DNA of 64,000 bases from Gammaproteobacteria bacterium (GTDB lineage Bacteria; Pseudomonadota; Gammaproteobacteria; 21-64-14), in assembly GCA_027013145.1 (NCBI GenBank), contig JALUXX010000024.1:1-64000 (forward strand). The letters are read 5' to 3'. Positions 14,701 through 23,411 of this stretch are shown piece by piece. Position numbers and translations under genes: made by a program. The first letter of the stretch is position 1, and every line of letters starts with the position of its first letter. The notes beneath the pieces are model-generated. The model searched no databases, was not told the DNA's origin, and saw only the letters and a list, made by a program, of their open reading frames with translations.

Positions 14701-15063
14701 ATGAAGAAGCTGATGATCGCCGCCGTCGCCGGTCTCGCCCTGAGCTCCGTCTCCGTCCAGGCGCTGGCCGACGGGGATGACTTCGGAAACTTCGCCCTCG
14801 GCGTGGTGGTCGGGAGCGTCCTTACGCCGCAACCGGTGTATCGTTACTATTCGCCGCCGACCGTGACGGTGATCCCGGACGGCTATTACAGCTATTACTA
14901 CCGCCCCTACGTCTATGGTTATTACGGATACCGGTCCTATCCGCGATGGCACCGTCACGAATGGCGGGAGCACGCCTGGCGGCGCCACGAGTGGCGCGAG
15001 CACCGCCGCTGGAGGCGCCACGAGTGGCGCGAGCATCACCGCTGGGGCGGGGACGACGATTGA
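14701..15063 (+). CDS. Secreted Tyr-rich protein with three HEWREH repeats
   Basis: A 120-residue protein of unknown function. A signal peptide (MKKLMIAAVAGLALSSVSVQ, then ALA at residues 21-23) is followed by a small hydrophobic Gly/Val stretch, a Tyr-rich segment (YYSYYYRPYVYGYYGYRSY, residues 62-80) and three C-terminal copies of (H/R)RHEWREH at 84-91, 94-101 and 105-112, ending GGDDD. The His/Glu/Trp repeats could bind metal or an anionic surface polymer. ATG 14701 has AAGGAG upstream. It is divergent from the iron operon and immediately precedes the HExxH gene. Confidence 0.8.
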   Translation: MKKLMIAAVAGLALSSVSVQALADGDDFGNFALGVVVGSVLTPQPVYRYYSPPTVTVIPDGYYSYYYRPYVYGYYGYRSYPRWHRHEWREHAWRRHEWREHRRWRRHEWREHHRWGGDDD

Positions 15064-15091
15064 AGAGGCCGCGCCCGCGGGTGAAGCGGAG

Positions 15092-15607
15092 GTGTGCCGG
15101 TGCGACGACGCGCGGGTCGAAGCGCTTGCCGAACTGCTCGAACGCCACGGACTGCGCCTGGAGATCGTTCCGGCCGGTGTCCCCATCCCCGGAAGCTACT
15201 GGGGCGCTCCCGAGGCCGGCCTGATCGGTGACACGCTCTATGCGAGCGCGCAGACTCCGGTGCACTCCGTGCTGCACGAGGCGGCGCACTACGTCTGCAT
15301 GTCGCCCGGACGCCGCTCCGCGCTGCACACCGATGCGGGCGGCGGCTTTCTGGAAGAGGCGGGTGTGTGTTACCTGCAGGTGTTGTGGGCCGATGCCCTG
15401 CCCGGCGTGGGTCGCCGGCGCCTGATGGCCGACATGGATGCGTGGGGATACAGCTTCCGCTTGGGCTCAACGCAGGCCTGGTTCGAACGCGACGCCGACG
15501 ACGCCCGCGAGTGGCTCGAACGCCACGGCCTGATCCGCGACGGGCGCCCCACCGGGCGCCTGCGGGAAGCGCCGGACCCGCCCGCCGGCGCAGTGGAACA
15601 GGCCTGA
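15092..15607 (+). CDS. Conserved hypothetical protein with HExxH metallopeptidase-like motif
   Basis: A protein of about 171 residues that I cannot name. It carries HEAAHYVC (an HExxH zinc-binding pattern), then HTDAGGGFLEEAGVCYLQVLWAD, where Asp and Glu could complete a metal site, and DMDAWGYSFRLGS. Several features suggest a conserved enzyme-like core, with a Cys-rich N-terminus (CRCDD). No signal peptide is seen. The GTG at 15092 is a tentative start; an in-frame ATT at 15059 overlaps the stop of the repeat-protein gene. Tight packing suggests co-expression with that secreted protein. Confidence 0.7.
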   Translation: MCRCDDARVEALAELLERHGLRLEIVPAGVPIPGSYWGAPEAGLIGDTLYASAQTPVHSVLHEAAHYVCMSPGRRSALHTDAGGGFLEEAGVCYLQVLWADALPGVGRRRLMADMDAWGYSFRLGSTQAWFERDADDAREWLERHGLIRDGRPTGRLREAPDPPAGAVEQA

Positions 15608-15620
15608 GTTCGACCGGCTC

Positions 15621-16097
15621 CTACGGGTCTTGCGAAACGTCCTCGGCCGGTGTCTCCGGATCGTCGGCGGCGATCGCCACCAGGATGCTGCACGGCGCCT
15701 GTTCGAGCAGCGAGGCGCTTACCGACGCGCCCTGCCACCAGCGCGCCAGACGCCCCATGTTGCGGTGACCCACGACGATGAGATCGGCGCCGATCTCGCG
15801 CGCGGTCGCGGCGATGCGCTCCGACGGCTGGCCCTGGACCATGCGTCCTTCGGCGTTGATGCCGTGGCCGCGCAACAGTTCCACGCCCTCGTCGAGGATG
15901 CGCCGGTAGCGCGCGACGTCGCGGTCCACCACGTGGCCGGTGTCGAATCCCTCGCCGAGGGCGATCCCGGGCGCGAGGTTGAGCACCGCCAGGAGCCAGG
16001 CCTTCGCGCGACAGGCCGCGGCGACCTCCGCGCCCTCGCGCAGCGCCAGACGGCCCTCGTGCGAGCCGTCATAGGCGAGCAGGATGGTCCGGTACAT
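15621..16097 (-). CDS. Universal stress protein, UspA family
   Basis: A 158-residue single-domain Usp protein. The N-terminal ILLAYDGSHEGRLAL and the C-terminal nucleotide-binding segment GHRNMGRLARWWQGASVSASLLEQAPCSILV (the G-x2-G-x9-G-S type loop) indicate an ATP-binding member. Such proteins support survival under stress, starvation or respiratory change, without a defined catalytic role. ATG at 16097. It converges on the HExxH gene with 13 bp between stops. Confidence 0.9.
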   Translation of the reverse strand: MYRTILLAYDGSHEGRLALREGAEVAAACRAKAWLLAVLNLAPGIALGEGFDTGHVVDRDVARYRRILDEGVELLRGHGINAEGRMVQGQPSERIAATAREIGADLIVVGHRNMGRLARWWQGASVSASLLEQAPCSILVAIAADDPETPAEDVSQDP

Positions 16098-16192
16098 GGG
16101 GATTCCGAGCCTCGCGTGTCCCGTGCTGCGGGGATTTTACGCCCGGCCCGGCGCGGCTACCATCGCCGTGGCGCCCGGGTCTGCGGCGCGGC

Positions 16193-17707
16193 TCATTCGG
16201 CGGCCACGGCCGCCGGCCGGGAACGCGTGCCGCGCAGCAACAGGACCATCGGGAGCATGGCGACGAAGCTCCAGGCGATGAGGGTGAAGGCGTCGACGAG
16301 CGCGATCATCTGCGCCTGGCGGCCGAGGGTCAGGCCGAGCACCGCGGCCCCCGCGGGATCGGCGGGCAGGAGGTGCAGGCGGTCGAGGTACAGGTAAACG
16401 GCCGGGTTGTAGGGTTGCAGGTGACCGCCGAGTTGATTCCACGCCACTTGGCCCTCGCGCGTCATGACCGTGCTCACGATGGAGATCCCGACCGAGGAGC
16501 CGATGGTACGCAGCAGACTGTACATGCCGGCGGCCTCGGCCGATTGCTCCGGGCGCAGCGTGGCGAAGGCCACCGCCGCCAGCGGGACGAAGATCATGCC
16601 GAGACCCAGGCCCTGCACCACGATCGGCCATATGATCCAGAACGGGTCGATAGCGAGATTGTAGTGCGTAGTGGCGAACGTGCCGACGACGCTGAGCAAG
16701 ATCCCGACGGTGATCAGCGGGCGGGCGCCGGTGCGGTTGATGAGGCGCCCGACGATGAACATGCTCAGCATGCTCGCGATGCCGCGCGGCGCCATGACCA
16801 GCCCGGTGGTGAAGGTGGGGTAGTCGAGCAGGGATTCGAGGAGCATGGGTTGCAGGACCAGCATCCCGTACAGTCCCAGTCCGAAGACGGTCAGGAGCAG
16901 GCTGGAGGTCGAGAAGTTCCGGTCGCGGAAGATGTGCAGATCGAACAGCGCGCGCTCACGGTGTACCAGCCCGTGCCAGAGGAAACCGACGAAACCTGCA
17001 GCGCTCAGGAGGGCTGCGATCTGGATGGTATGGGAGTCGAACCAGTCGTCGCGGTTGCCGCGGTCGAGGAGGAACTGCAGGCCGCCGATCGCGAAGGAGA
17101 GCAATACCAGCCCGAGCCAATCCATGGAGCGCTCGCGCCGGCCGGTGTCCGGCACCGCGCGCCAGATTGCCAGCATCGAGAAGACGCCGACCGGAACATT
17201 GATGAAGAACGTCCAGCGCCAGCTCAGGGTCTGGGTGAGGTAGCCGCCGAGGGTCGGTCCCAGGATCGGGCCGACCATCACGCCGATGCCCCAGATCGCC
17301 ATCGCCTTGCCGCGCTCCTCGGGCGGATAGGTGTTGACGAGGATCGACTGCGACAGCGGCACCAGCGACGCACCGAACACCCCCTGGAGCAGCCGGAACA
17401 GCACGATCTCGGTCAGATTGGTCGACAGCCCGCTCAACGCCGAGGCGACCACGAAGCCGAGCGTGCTCAGCATCAGGTAGCGCTTCTGCCCGAGGCGGTC
17501 GGTGAAATAGCCCGTCAGCGGCATGAAGATCCCCGAGGCGACCAGGTAGCTGGTCAGGACCCAGGTGATCTCGTCGGGCGTGGCGGAGAGCTGCCCCTCC
17601 ATGTGCGGCAGGGCCACGTTGACGATGGTGGTGTCGAGCACCTGCATGACGGTGGCCGACATCACCGCCACGGTCAGCAGGGCCCGCCCGGTTTCGGACT
17701 TTGTCAT
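16193..17707 (-). CDS. DHA2 family multidrug efflux MFS permease (EmrB-like)
   Basis: A 504-residue, 14-helix major facilitator of the EmrB/QacA branch. Seen: motif D1-like LDTTIVNVALPHMEGQL in helix 1, motif A GYFTDRLGQKR, motif C GIGVMVGPILGPTLGGYLT and SWRWTFFINVPVG. It exports hydrophobic toxic compounds by proton antiport across the inner membrane. It works with the membrane-fusion protein encoded just upstream (6-bp gap). An outer-membrane TolC would have to come from elsewhere. MarR control is likely from the gene order marR-emrA-emrB. Confidence 0.92.
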   Translation of the reverse strand: MTKSETGRALLTVAVMSATVMQVLDTTIVNVALPHMEGQLSATPDEITWVLTSYLVASGIFMPLTGYFTDRLGQKRYLMLSTLGFVVASALSGLSTNLTEIVLFRLLQGVFGASLVPLSQSILVNTYPPEERGKAMAIWGIGVMVGPILGPTLGGYLTQTLSWRWTFFINVPVGVFSMLAIWRAVPDTGRRERSMDWLGLVLLSFAIGGLQFLLDRGNRDDWFDSHTIQIAALLSAAGFVGFLWHGLVHRERALFDLHIFRDRNFSTSSLLLTVFGLGLYGMLVLQPMLLESLLDYPTFTTGLVMAPRGIASMLSMFIVGRLINRTGARPLITVGILLSVVGTFATTHYNLAIDPFWIIWPIVVQGLGLGMIFVPLAAVAFATLRPEQSAEAAGMYSLLRTIGSSVGISIVSTVMTREGQVAWNQLGGHLQPYNPAVYLYLDRLHLLPADPAGAAVLGLTLGRQAQMIALVDAFTLIAWSFVAMLPMVLLLRGTRSRPAAVAAE

Positions 17708-17713
17708 CGCCCG

Positions 17714-18745
17714 TTATCGTGCGCGGTCGTCATCGCGGTCGGCGCGGTGGATGCGAGCCCGCGCCGCGGTGGTGTCGATCGTCACCTCGGCGCTCGCGCC
17801 GACCCGCAACGGGTAGCGGGGGTCCGGGTCCAGGATCCGCACGCGCACCGGCACGCGCTGGGTGACCTTGACCCAGTTTCCGGTGGCGTTCTGCGGGGGC
17901 AGCAGCGAGAAGGCCACGCCGCTGGCCGGGCCGATGTGTTCCACGCGCCCGCGGAAGCTGTGCCCCGGGTACATGTCGATATGGATCGTCGCCGGTTGTC
18001 CGGGGCGGATGCGTACGAGTTTGGTTTCCTTGTAGTTCGCCTGGACCCACCAGACGCGGCTGCAGACCAGGGCGAAGAGCGGCGTGCCGGGGGAGACGAC
18101 GTCGCCGGGGCGCAGCGTGAGGGATGCGATCCTCCCGGAACAGGGGGCCCGCACGCGCGTGTAGCCCAGGTTCACCTCCGCCTGGGCGAGCGCGGCGGCG
18201 GCGGCGCGCAGCCGCGGGTTGTCCGGCCCGCTCACGCCGAGCGTCGCCCGCGCCTGCTTCAGACGCGCCTCGGCCAGCGCGAGCTGCGCCTCGGCTGCGC
18301 GCACCGCGGTGTCGGCATCGTCGACCTGCTGGATTGAGGCGTAGTGGCGTGTGAGCAACCGGCGCATGCGCCGCGCGCGATCGCGCAGGTTGGCGAGTCG
18401 GACGCGCTGATCCCGCACCGCGGCTTCCGCGGCGTGAACCGCGGCCGCCTCGGCCTGCAGGGTCTGGCGCACCACGGCGAGTTCGGCCTGCGCGTGCCGG
18501 ACGGCGATCTCGAAGGGGTGGGCGGCGATGGTGAAGAGCAGGGTGCCTTTCGCGACGCGCTGCTGGTCATGGACGGGCACCCCGTCGACGCGGCCCATGA
18601 CCTGGGCGGCGATGCGCACGACGTGTGCACCGAGATAGGCGTCGTCGGTACTCGGGTAGAGCTGCGCGTGGCGCCAGTACAAATAGCCGCCCGCGACCGC
18701 CGCCGCGAGGGCGGCCCCGCCGAGGATCCATTTTCCGGTACGCAC
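17714..18745 (-). CDS. HlyD/EmrA family membrane fusion protein
   Basis: A 343-residue periplasmic adaptor anchored by one N-terminal transmembrane helix (WILGGAALAAAVAGGYLYW). Then come a lipoyl/beta-barrel half (YPSTDDAYLGAHVVRIAAQVMGRV), a long alpha-helical hairpin rich in Ala/Arg/Glu (about residues 85-195), and the second half with TRVRAPCSGRIASLTLRPGDVVSPG. It links the EmrB-like pump to an outer-membrane channel. The GTG at 18745 with CAGGAG upstream is taken as the start, because the longer open frame has no site and overlaps marR. Confidence 0.9.
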   Translation of the reverse strand: MRTGKWILGGAALAAAVAGGYLYWRHAQLYPSTDDAYLGAHVVRIAAQVMGRVDGVPVHDQQRVAKGTLLFTIAAHPFEIAVRHAQAELAVVRQTLQAEAAAVHAAEAAVRDQRVRLANLRDRARRMRRLLTRHYASIQQVDDADTAVRAAEAQLALAEARLKQARATLGVSGPDNPRLRAAAAALAQAEVNLGYTRVRAPCSGRIASLTLRPGDVVSPGTPLFALVCSRVWWVQANYKETKLVRIRPGQPATIHIDMYPGHSFRGRVEHIGPASGVAFSLLPPQNATGNWVKVTQRVPVRVRILDPDPRYPLRVGASAEVTIDTTAARARIHRADRDDDRAR

Positions 18746-18779
18746 CCTGATTCTCCTGAATGTCGCGGTCCGCCCGCCG

Positions 18780-19214
18780 TCAGTCGCGTTCCGCCCGCTC
18801 ACGGATGCGGCGTAAGACCTTGGTGCAGCAGTCGACGTCGGCGTGCTGAATGCCGGCGAGAAGCTCGCCGCGGACCTCGGCGGCGACCGCCTCGATCCGG
18901 GGCAGGACCGCACGCGCCCGGGGGGTGAGGTGCACGGTCTTGCTGCGCCGGTCGTGCGCGGCGTCGCGGCGCAGGATCCAGCCGTCGCGGGCCATGCAGT
19001 CGAGCAGACGGACCAGCGTCGCGCCTTCGATCCCGATGCGCGCGGCCAGTTCCTTCTGGACGATCCCGTCGCCCCCGCGCGCGAGCTTGAGCAGGACCAG
19101 CCAGCGCGCCTGGCTCAGGCCGAGGGGTTTGAGCCGCCGGTCCAGGCGCGCGCGCCACGCGCGCGCCGTCTCGCTGAGCAGGGCGCCGAGATTCTCCAGG
19201 GGTTCCACGGTCAT
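18780..19214 (-). CDS. MarR/SlyA family transcriptional regulator
   Basis: A protein of about 144 residues with a winged helix: LSQARWLVLLKLARGGDGIVQKELAARIGIEGATLVRLLDCMARDGWILRR, then the DRRSKTVHLTPRA wing. The family binds palindromic operators and is released by small aromatic ligands. A Cys pair near the C-terminus (VDCCTK) could be redox-active. It is upstream of, and co-directional with, the efflux genes. A near-perfect palindrome lies just before it. ATG 19214 is preferred; a GTG at 19238 in the same frame is the alternative. Confidence 0.88.
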   Translation of the reverse strand: MTVEPLENLGALLSETARAWRARLDRRLKPLGLSQARWLVLLKLARGGDGIVQKELAARIGIEGATLVRLLDCMARDGWILRRDAAHDRRSKTVHLTPRARAVLPRIEAVAAEVRGELLAGIQHADVDCCTKVLRRIRERAERD

Positions 19215-19256
19215 TGCGTCGGTCCCCGCCGTTTCCACGGCGCAAGCGGGTCGATA

Positions 19257-19279
19257 TAAGCTAACTAATAATTAGCTTA
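19257..19279. promoter_or_regulatory. MarR/SlyA-type operator palindrome
   Basis: TAAGCTAA (19257-19264) and TTAGCTTA (19272-19279) are perfect 8-bp inverted arms with a 7-bp centre; inside is a further palindrome CTAATAATTAG. The AAGCTAA half matches half of the known SlyA box TTAGCAAGCTAA. This AT-rich site stands out from the surrounding GC-rich DNA and lies 43 bp before marR, where the promoter must be. Confidence 0.7.
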
Positions 19280-19343
19280 CTATGTAAATAGCCCGGCGAC
19301 AAGCCCCGGCGACAAGCCCCGGCGGCGGGGCCCGGGAGAGGGA

Positions 19344-20453
19344 TCAATACATGCGGTGGCGGAACAGCCAGCCGGCCAGCGCCAGGGTGGCGACCCCGAT
19401 CAGGGCCATGGGCCAGAGCTGCGGCACCAGGAGCGGGAACGGCATCCCTTCGAGAAACACCCCCCGCAGGATCACCATGAAGTAGCGCATCGGATTGATC
19501 AGGGTGAGTTTCTGCACGATCACCGGCATGTTCGCGATGGGGGTGGCGAAGCCGGAGAGGATGATCGCCGGGACGAGGAACAGGAAGGCCCCGAGCAGGC
19601 CTTGCTGCTGGGTCACGGCGATGGAGGAGATCATCAGCCCCACGCCGATGGCGGAGAGCAGGAACACGGCGATGCCGGCGTACAGGGCGGCGAGGCTGCC
19701 GATCAGCGGGATGCGGAACCAGAGCACCGCCATGACGATGATGAAGGTCGCCTCCACCAGACCGATCAGCAGACCGGGCAGCGCTTTGCCGAGGAGGATC
19801 TCGACCGGGCGCATGGGTGTGACCAGGAGCTGGTCGAAGGTCCCCTGTTCGCGCTCGCGCGCCACCGACAGCGCCGTGACCACCATCGTCACGACCAGGG
19901 TGAGCAGGCCGACGATACCCGGGACGATGAACCAGCGGCTCTCGAGGTCGGGGTTGAACCAGGCGCGCATCGTCAGGTGCGCCGGCGGCGGGGACAGCCC
20001 GTGCTCGGCGGCCCAGCGTTCGTTGAAGCGGATGATGATCTCACGCGCATAGTTGAGCGCGATCAGCGCGGTGTTGGAGTTGCGCCCGTCGAGGATGACC
20101 TGCACGCTCGCCGGACGGCCGCGCAACAGTTCGCGCGTGAACTGCGGGCCGATGTGCAGGACCAGCAGCGCGCGCCGGTCGTCGATGGTCGGGGCGATCT
20201 GGCCGTCGCGGGTGATCGGCGCGACCTCGCGGAAGTTGGGCGAGCCGCGAAAATCCGCGATCAGCTCCCGCGCCGCAACGCCCGGGTCCTCATTGTAGAC
20301 CGCGAACGGGACGTGGTTCAGATCGAAGCTCGCCGCGTAGCCGAAGACCATGAGCTGGATGATGGGTGGCCCGATCAGGACGAAGCGGCTCTGCTTGTCC
20401 TTGAGCAGGGCCAGGAATTCCTTCTTGATCAGTGCGAAGATCCGCTGCCACAT
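19344..20453 (-). CDS. ABC-2 type permease (YbhR-like)
   Basis: A 369-residue inner-membrane permease. A cytoplasmic start (LIKKEFLALLKDKQSRFVL), one helix, a large periplasmic domain (about residues 45-170), then five helices including PGIVGLLTLVVTMVVTALSVAREREQGTFDQLLVTPMRP, the ABC-2 signature. Pairs with the following permease to form the transmembrane core of an exporter driven by the double ATPase. Last gene of the ybhGFSR-like operon, 22 bp after the other permease gene. Confidence 0.9.
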   Translation of the reverse strand: MWQRIFALIKKEFLALLKDKQSRFVLIGPPIIQLMVFGYAASFDLNHVPFAVYNEDPGVAARELIADFRGSPNFREVAPITRDGQIAPTIDDRRALLVLHIGPQFTRELLRGRPASVQVILDGRNSNTALIALNYAREIIIRFNERWAAEHGLSPPPAHLTMRAWFNPDLESRWFIVPGIVGLLTLVVTMVVTALSVAREREQGTFDQLLVTPMRPVEILLGKALPGLLIGLVEATFIIVMAVLWFRIPLIGSLAALYAGIAVFLLSAIGVGLMISSIAVTQQQGLLGAFLFLVPAIILSGFATPIANMPVIVQKLTLINPMRYFMVILRGVFLEGMPFPLLVPQLWPMALIGVATLALAGWLFRHRMY

Positions 20454-20475
20454 GGCCGTCCCCCTGCGCGCCCGC

Positions 20476-21618
20476 TCACTCGAGGCGCTTGCGCGCGCGC
20501 CGGCGCGCCAGGCCGAGGAAGAACGCCGCCATGAGGATCAGGGCCAGGGCATTGGGCAGGATGATGTGCCACAGGTCCCCGGCGAGAAACACCGTCTGGA
20601 GGATGAACACGAAATAACGCGCCGCCACGATGTGGGTGATCCACTGAACCACCTGCGGCATGCTCCCGATGTCGAACACGAAACCGGAGAGGATGAACGC
20701 CGGCAGGAAGGTGGTGATGATCGCCGCCTGGCCGGCGACGAACTGGTTGCGGGCGACGATGGAGATCAGCAGCCCCATGCCGAGCGCGGCGAGCAGGAAC
20801 AGTGCCGCGCAGGCGAACAGCACCGTCACCGAGCCGCGCAGGGGTACCTGGAACAGCCATACCGCCATGCCCACCGAGAGCCCCATGCCGCCCATGCCGA
20901 GCAGGAAGTAGGGGATCAGCTTGCCGAGCAGGATCTCGCGCATCGCCACGGGCGTGACCAGCAGGGCCTCCATGGTCCCGCGCTCCCATTCGCGCGCCAC
21001 CACCATCGCGGTGAGCAGCGCACCGATGAGCGTCATGATGACCGCGATCAGCCCGGGGACGAGGTAATTGCGGCTGCGCAGCTCGCTGTTGAACCACACG
21101 CGCTGTTCGAGCTGGACAGGGATGTCGAGCACCTGTCCGGCGCTGCGTGCGCGTTGCGCGAGCCAGCCGATCCAGACCCCGTCGACGTAGCCCTGGATCA
21201 GGCGCGCGCTGTTGGCATCCACGCCGTTGACGATGAGCTGGATCGGGGCGCCGCGGTTTCCCCGCAACTGGCGCGCGAAGTCCGAGCGCAGGCGGACGAT
21301 GGCCTCCACGCGCCCGGCCATCAGCGCGTGCGTGGCGGCGGCCATGTCCGGCAGCGGATGGGGTGTGAAGTAGCGCGAGTGGTAGAAGGCGCCGGTGAAG
21401 CTCGCGGTGTCGGCGCCGGGCTGGTCCACTACTACGGCGATGGGGACGTGCTTGGCGTCGAGCGAGACCCCGTAGCCGAAGATCAGCAGCAGCACCACCG
21501 GCAGCAGGAAGGCGATGGCGATGCTGCTCGGGTCGCGCAGGATCTGCAGGAATTCCTTGCGCACCAGTCCGCCGAGCCGCATCGCCGCCCCGCCGCGCGC
21601 GTGCATCGTCGTGTTCAC
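20476..21618 (-). CDS. ABC-2 type permease (YbhS-like)
   Basis: A 380-residue permease paralogous to its neighbour. Seen: RLGGLVRKEFLQILRDPSSIAIAFLLPVVLLLIFGYGVSLD, an extracytoplasmic domain with FVP-like spacing (about 50-170), and LVPGLIAVIMTLIGALLTAMVVAREWERGTMEALLVTPV. In E. coli the YbhFSR system exports some antibiotics and cations (Na+/Li+); the substrate here is unknown. A GTG start at 21618 overlaps the ATPase stop by four bases (GTGA); a Met twelve codons later is an alternative. Confidence 0.9.
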   Translation of the reverse strand: MNTTMHARGGAAMRLGGLVRKEFLQILRDPSSIAIAFLLPVVLLLIFGYGVSLDAKHVPIAVVVDQPGADTASFTGAFYHSRYFTPHPLPDMAAATHALMAGRVEAIVRLRSDFARQLRGNRGAPIQLIVNGVDANSARLIQGYVDGVWIGWLAQRARSAGQVLDIPVQLEQRVWFNSELRSRNYLVPGLIAVIMTLIGALLTAMVVAREWERGTMEALLVTPVAMREILLGKLIPYFLLGMGGMGLSVGMAVWLFQVPLRGSVTVLFACAALFLLAALGMGLLISIVARNQFVAGQAAIITTFLPAFILSGFVFDIGSMPQVVQWITHIVAARYFVFILQTVFLAGDLWHIILPNALALILMAAFFLGLARRRARKRLE

Positions 21619-23411
21619 GCGGCCGCCTCCGCAGCGCGTTCGTGCGCCTCGATGAGCCGGATGAAGGCGTCCTCCATGGTGGGCTCGGCGTGGCCAGCGG
21701 CGTGCGCCCGTGCCTTGATCTCGCGCGGGGTGCCGAGGGCGAGGATCTCGCCCGCGGCCATGATCACCAGCCGGTCGCAGTACTCGGCCTCCTCCATGAA
21801 ATGGGTGGTCACGAGCACCGTTACGCCGGCCTCGGCAAGCGTGTTGATGCGCCGCCAGAAGGCGCGCCGCGCGAGCGGGTCGACGCCGGAGGTGGGTTCG
21901 TCGAGGAAGAGGATCTGCGGCTCGTGCATGAGCGCGCAGGCGAGCGCCAGGCGTTGCTTGAAGCCGAGCGGGAGTTCGCCGCTCGGCGCGGCACGTACGG
22001 CGGCGAGTTCGAAACCCGCGAGCGCCCAGTCGATGCGCTCGCGCCGGCGCCGTCCGCGCAAGCCGTAGGCGCTGGCGAAGAAGGCGAGGTTCTCGCCGAC
22101 GCTGAGGTTGCCGTAGAGCGAGAACTTCTGCGACATGTAGCCGATGCGCGCGCGCGCCTCGGCCGCGGCCGTGCGCAGGTCCACCCCGGCCACGCGCAGC
22201 TCGCCGCCGCTCGGCGGCAGCAGGCCGCAGAGCATCCGGAAGGTGGTCGACTTGCCGGCGCCGTTGGCGCCGAGGAGTCCGAAGACCTCGCCGCGATGGA
22301 CGTCGAAGCTGAGGTTGCGTACGGCGTAGAAGTCGCCGAAGCGCCGTTGCAGTCCGTGCACCGCGATCACCGTCCCGTCCGCGCCCGGCGCCGCGGCGGC
22401 GATGGGCGCCGCACTTCGGGCCGGGGCGGCCTCGCCCGCCCCTTCGTGCAAAGTGGCGATGAAGCTGTCCTCGAAGCGCGGCGCGACCGGCTCGATGGCG
22501 ATTCCGTCCAGTCCGGGGAGCAGCCGCCCGGCCTCGGGGACCTCGCCCTCCTGCAGGACCAGGCGCACGTGTTCGCCCTGGATGACCGCATCGACCACGC
22601 CCGGGGCGTCGGCGAGGCGCTCCTGCAGGGTGCGCTTCTTCATCGCCTCGGGGACGCTCACCGCGTAGGTGCGCCCGCCCATCGGCTCCGTGAAGCGCTG
22701 CGGCGGGCCGTGGCCGAAGACTCGCCCTTCGTGAATCAGGATGACATCGTCGCAGCGCTCCGCCTCGTCCAGGTAGGCGGTGCTGAGCAGCACGCTCATG
22801 CCCTGTTCACGCACCAGGCGATAGACGATGGCCCACAACTCGCGGCGCGAGACCGGGTCCACGCCGACGGTGGGCTCGTCGAGCAGCAGCAGGCGCGGCG
22901 GGCGCACCAGGGTGCAGGCGAGCCCGAGCTTCTGCTTCATGCCGCCGGAGAGGTGGCCGGCGAGGCGCGCCGTGAACGCCCCCAGGCCCGTCATACGCGT
23001 GAGTTCGGCGTAACGGGGCGCGCGGTCGGCGTCGGAGACTCCCTGCAGGCGGGCGTAGAGGTCGAGGTTCTCCTGCACCGTCAGGTCCTCGTAGAGCCCG
23101 AAGCGCTGCGGCATATAGCCGAGGGCGGCCTGCACCGCGAGCGAGTCGCGCGCGGCATCCATCCCGAGGACGGTGACCGTCCCCGCGTCGGGGACCAGCA
23201 GCCCGGCGGTGATGCGCATCAGCGTGGTCTTGCCGGCGCCGTCCGGTCCGATCAGGCCGGTGACGCGCCCGCGGCGCACCTCCAGCGAGGCGCCGCGCAG
23301 CGCGGGGACGGTGCGGTTACCGCTGCGGAAGGTCTTGTCGACGTCGCGGAAGGCGAGTACGACGTCCGTGCCCCCGCCGTCCCCGTCGGGTGCGGTTGCC
23401 GGCGCCGTCAC
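21615..23411 (-). CDS. ABC transporter with two fused ATPase domains (YbhF-like)
   Basis: A 598-residue protein with two nucleotide-binding domains. Domain 1 (residues about 15-230): Walker A GPDGAGKT, signature LSGGMKQKLGLA, Walker B LLLLDEPTVGVDP. Domain 2 (about 325-560): Walker A GANGAGKST, degenerate signature LPLGFKQRLALA, Walker B ILFLDEPTSGVDP. Powers the two ABC-2 permeases. The GTG start at 23411 overlaps the stop of the membrane-fusion gene (GTGA), which fixes the start even though the frame is open further upstream. Confidence 0.92.
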   Translation of the reverse strand: MTAPATAPDGDGGGTDVVLAFRDVDKTFRSGNRTVPALRGASLEVRRGRVTGLIGPDGAGKTTLMRITAGLLVPDAGTVTVLGMDAARDSLAVQAALGYMPQRFGLYEDLTVQENLDLYARLQGVSDADRAPRYAELTRMTGLGAFTARLAGHLSGGMKQKLGLACTLVRPPRLLLLDEPTVGVDPVSRRELWAIVYRLVREQGMSVLLSTAYLDEAERCDDVILIHEGRVFGHGPPQRFTEPMGGRTYAVSVPEAMKKRTLQERLADAPGVVDAVIQGEHVRLVLQEGEVPEAGRLLPGLDGIAIEPVAPRFEDSFIATLHEGAGEAAPARSAAPIAAAAPGADGTVIAVHGLQRRFGDFYAVRNLSFDVHRGEVFGLLGANGAGKSTTFRMLCGLLPPSGGELRVAGVDLRTAAAEARARIGYMSQKFSLYGNLSVGENLAFFASAYGLRGRRRRERIDWALAGFELAAVRAAPSGELPLGFKQRLALACALMHEPQILFLDEPTSGVDPLARRAFWRRINTLAEAGVTVLVTTHFMEEAEYCDRLVIMAAGEILALGTPREIKARAHAAGHAEPTMEDAFIRLIEAHERAAEAAA

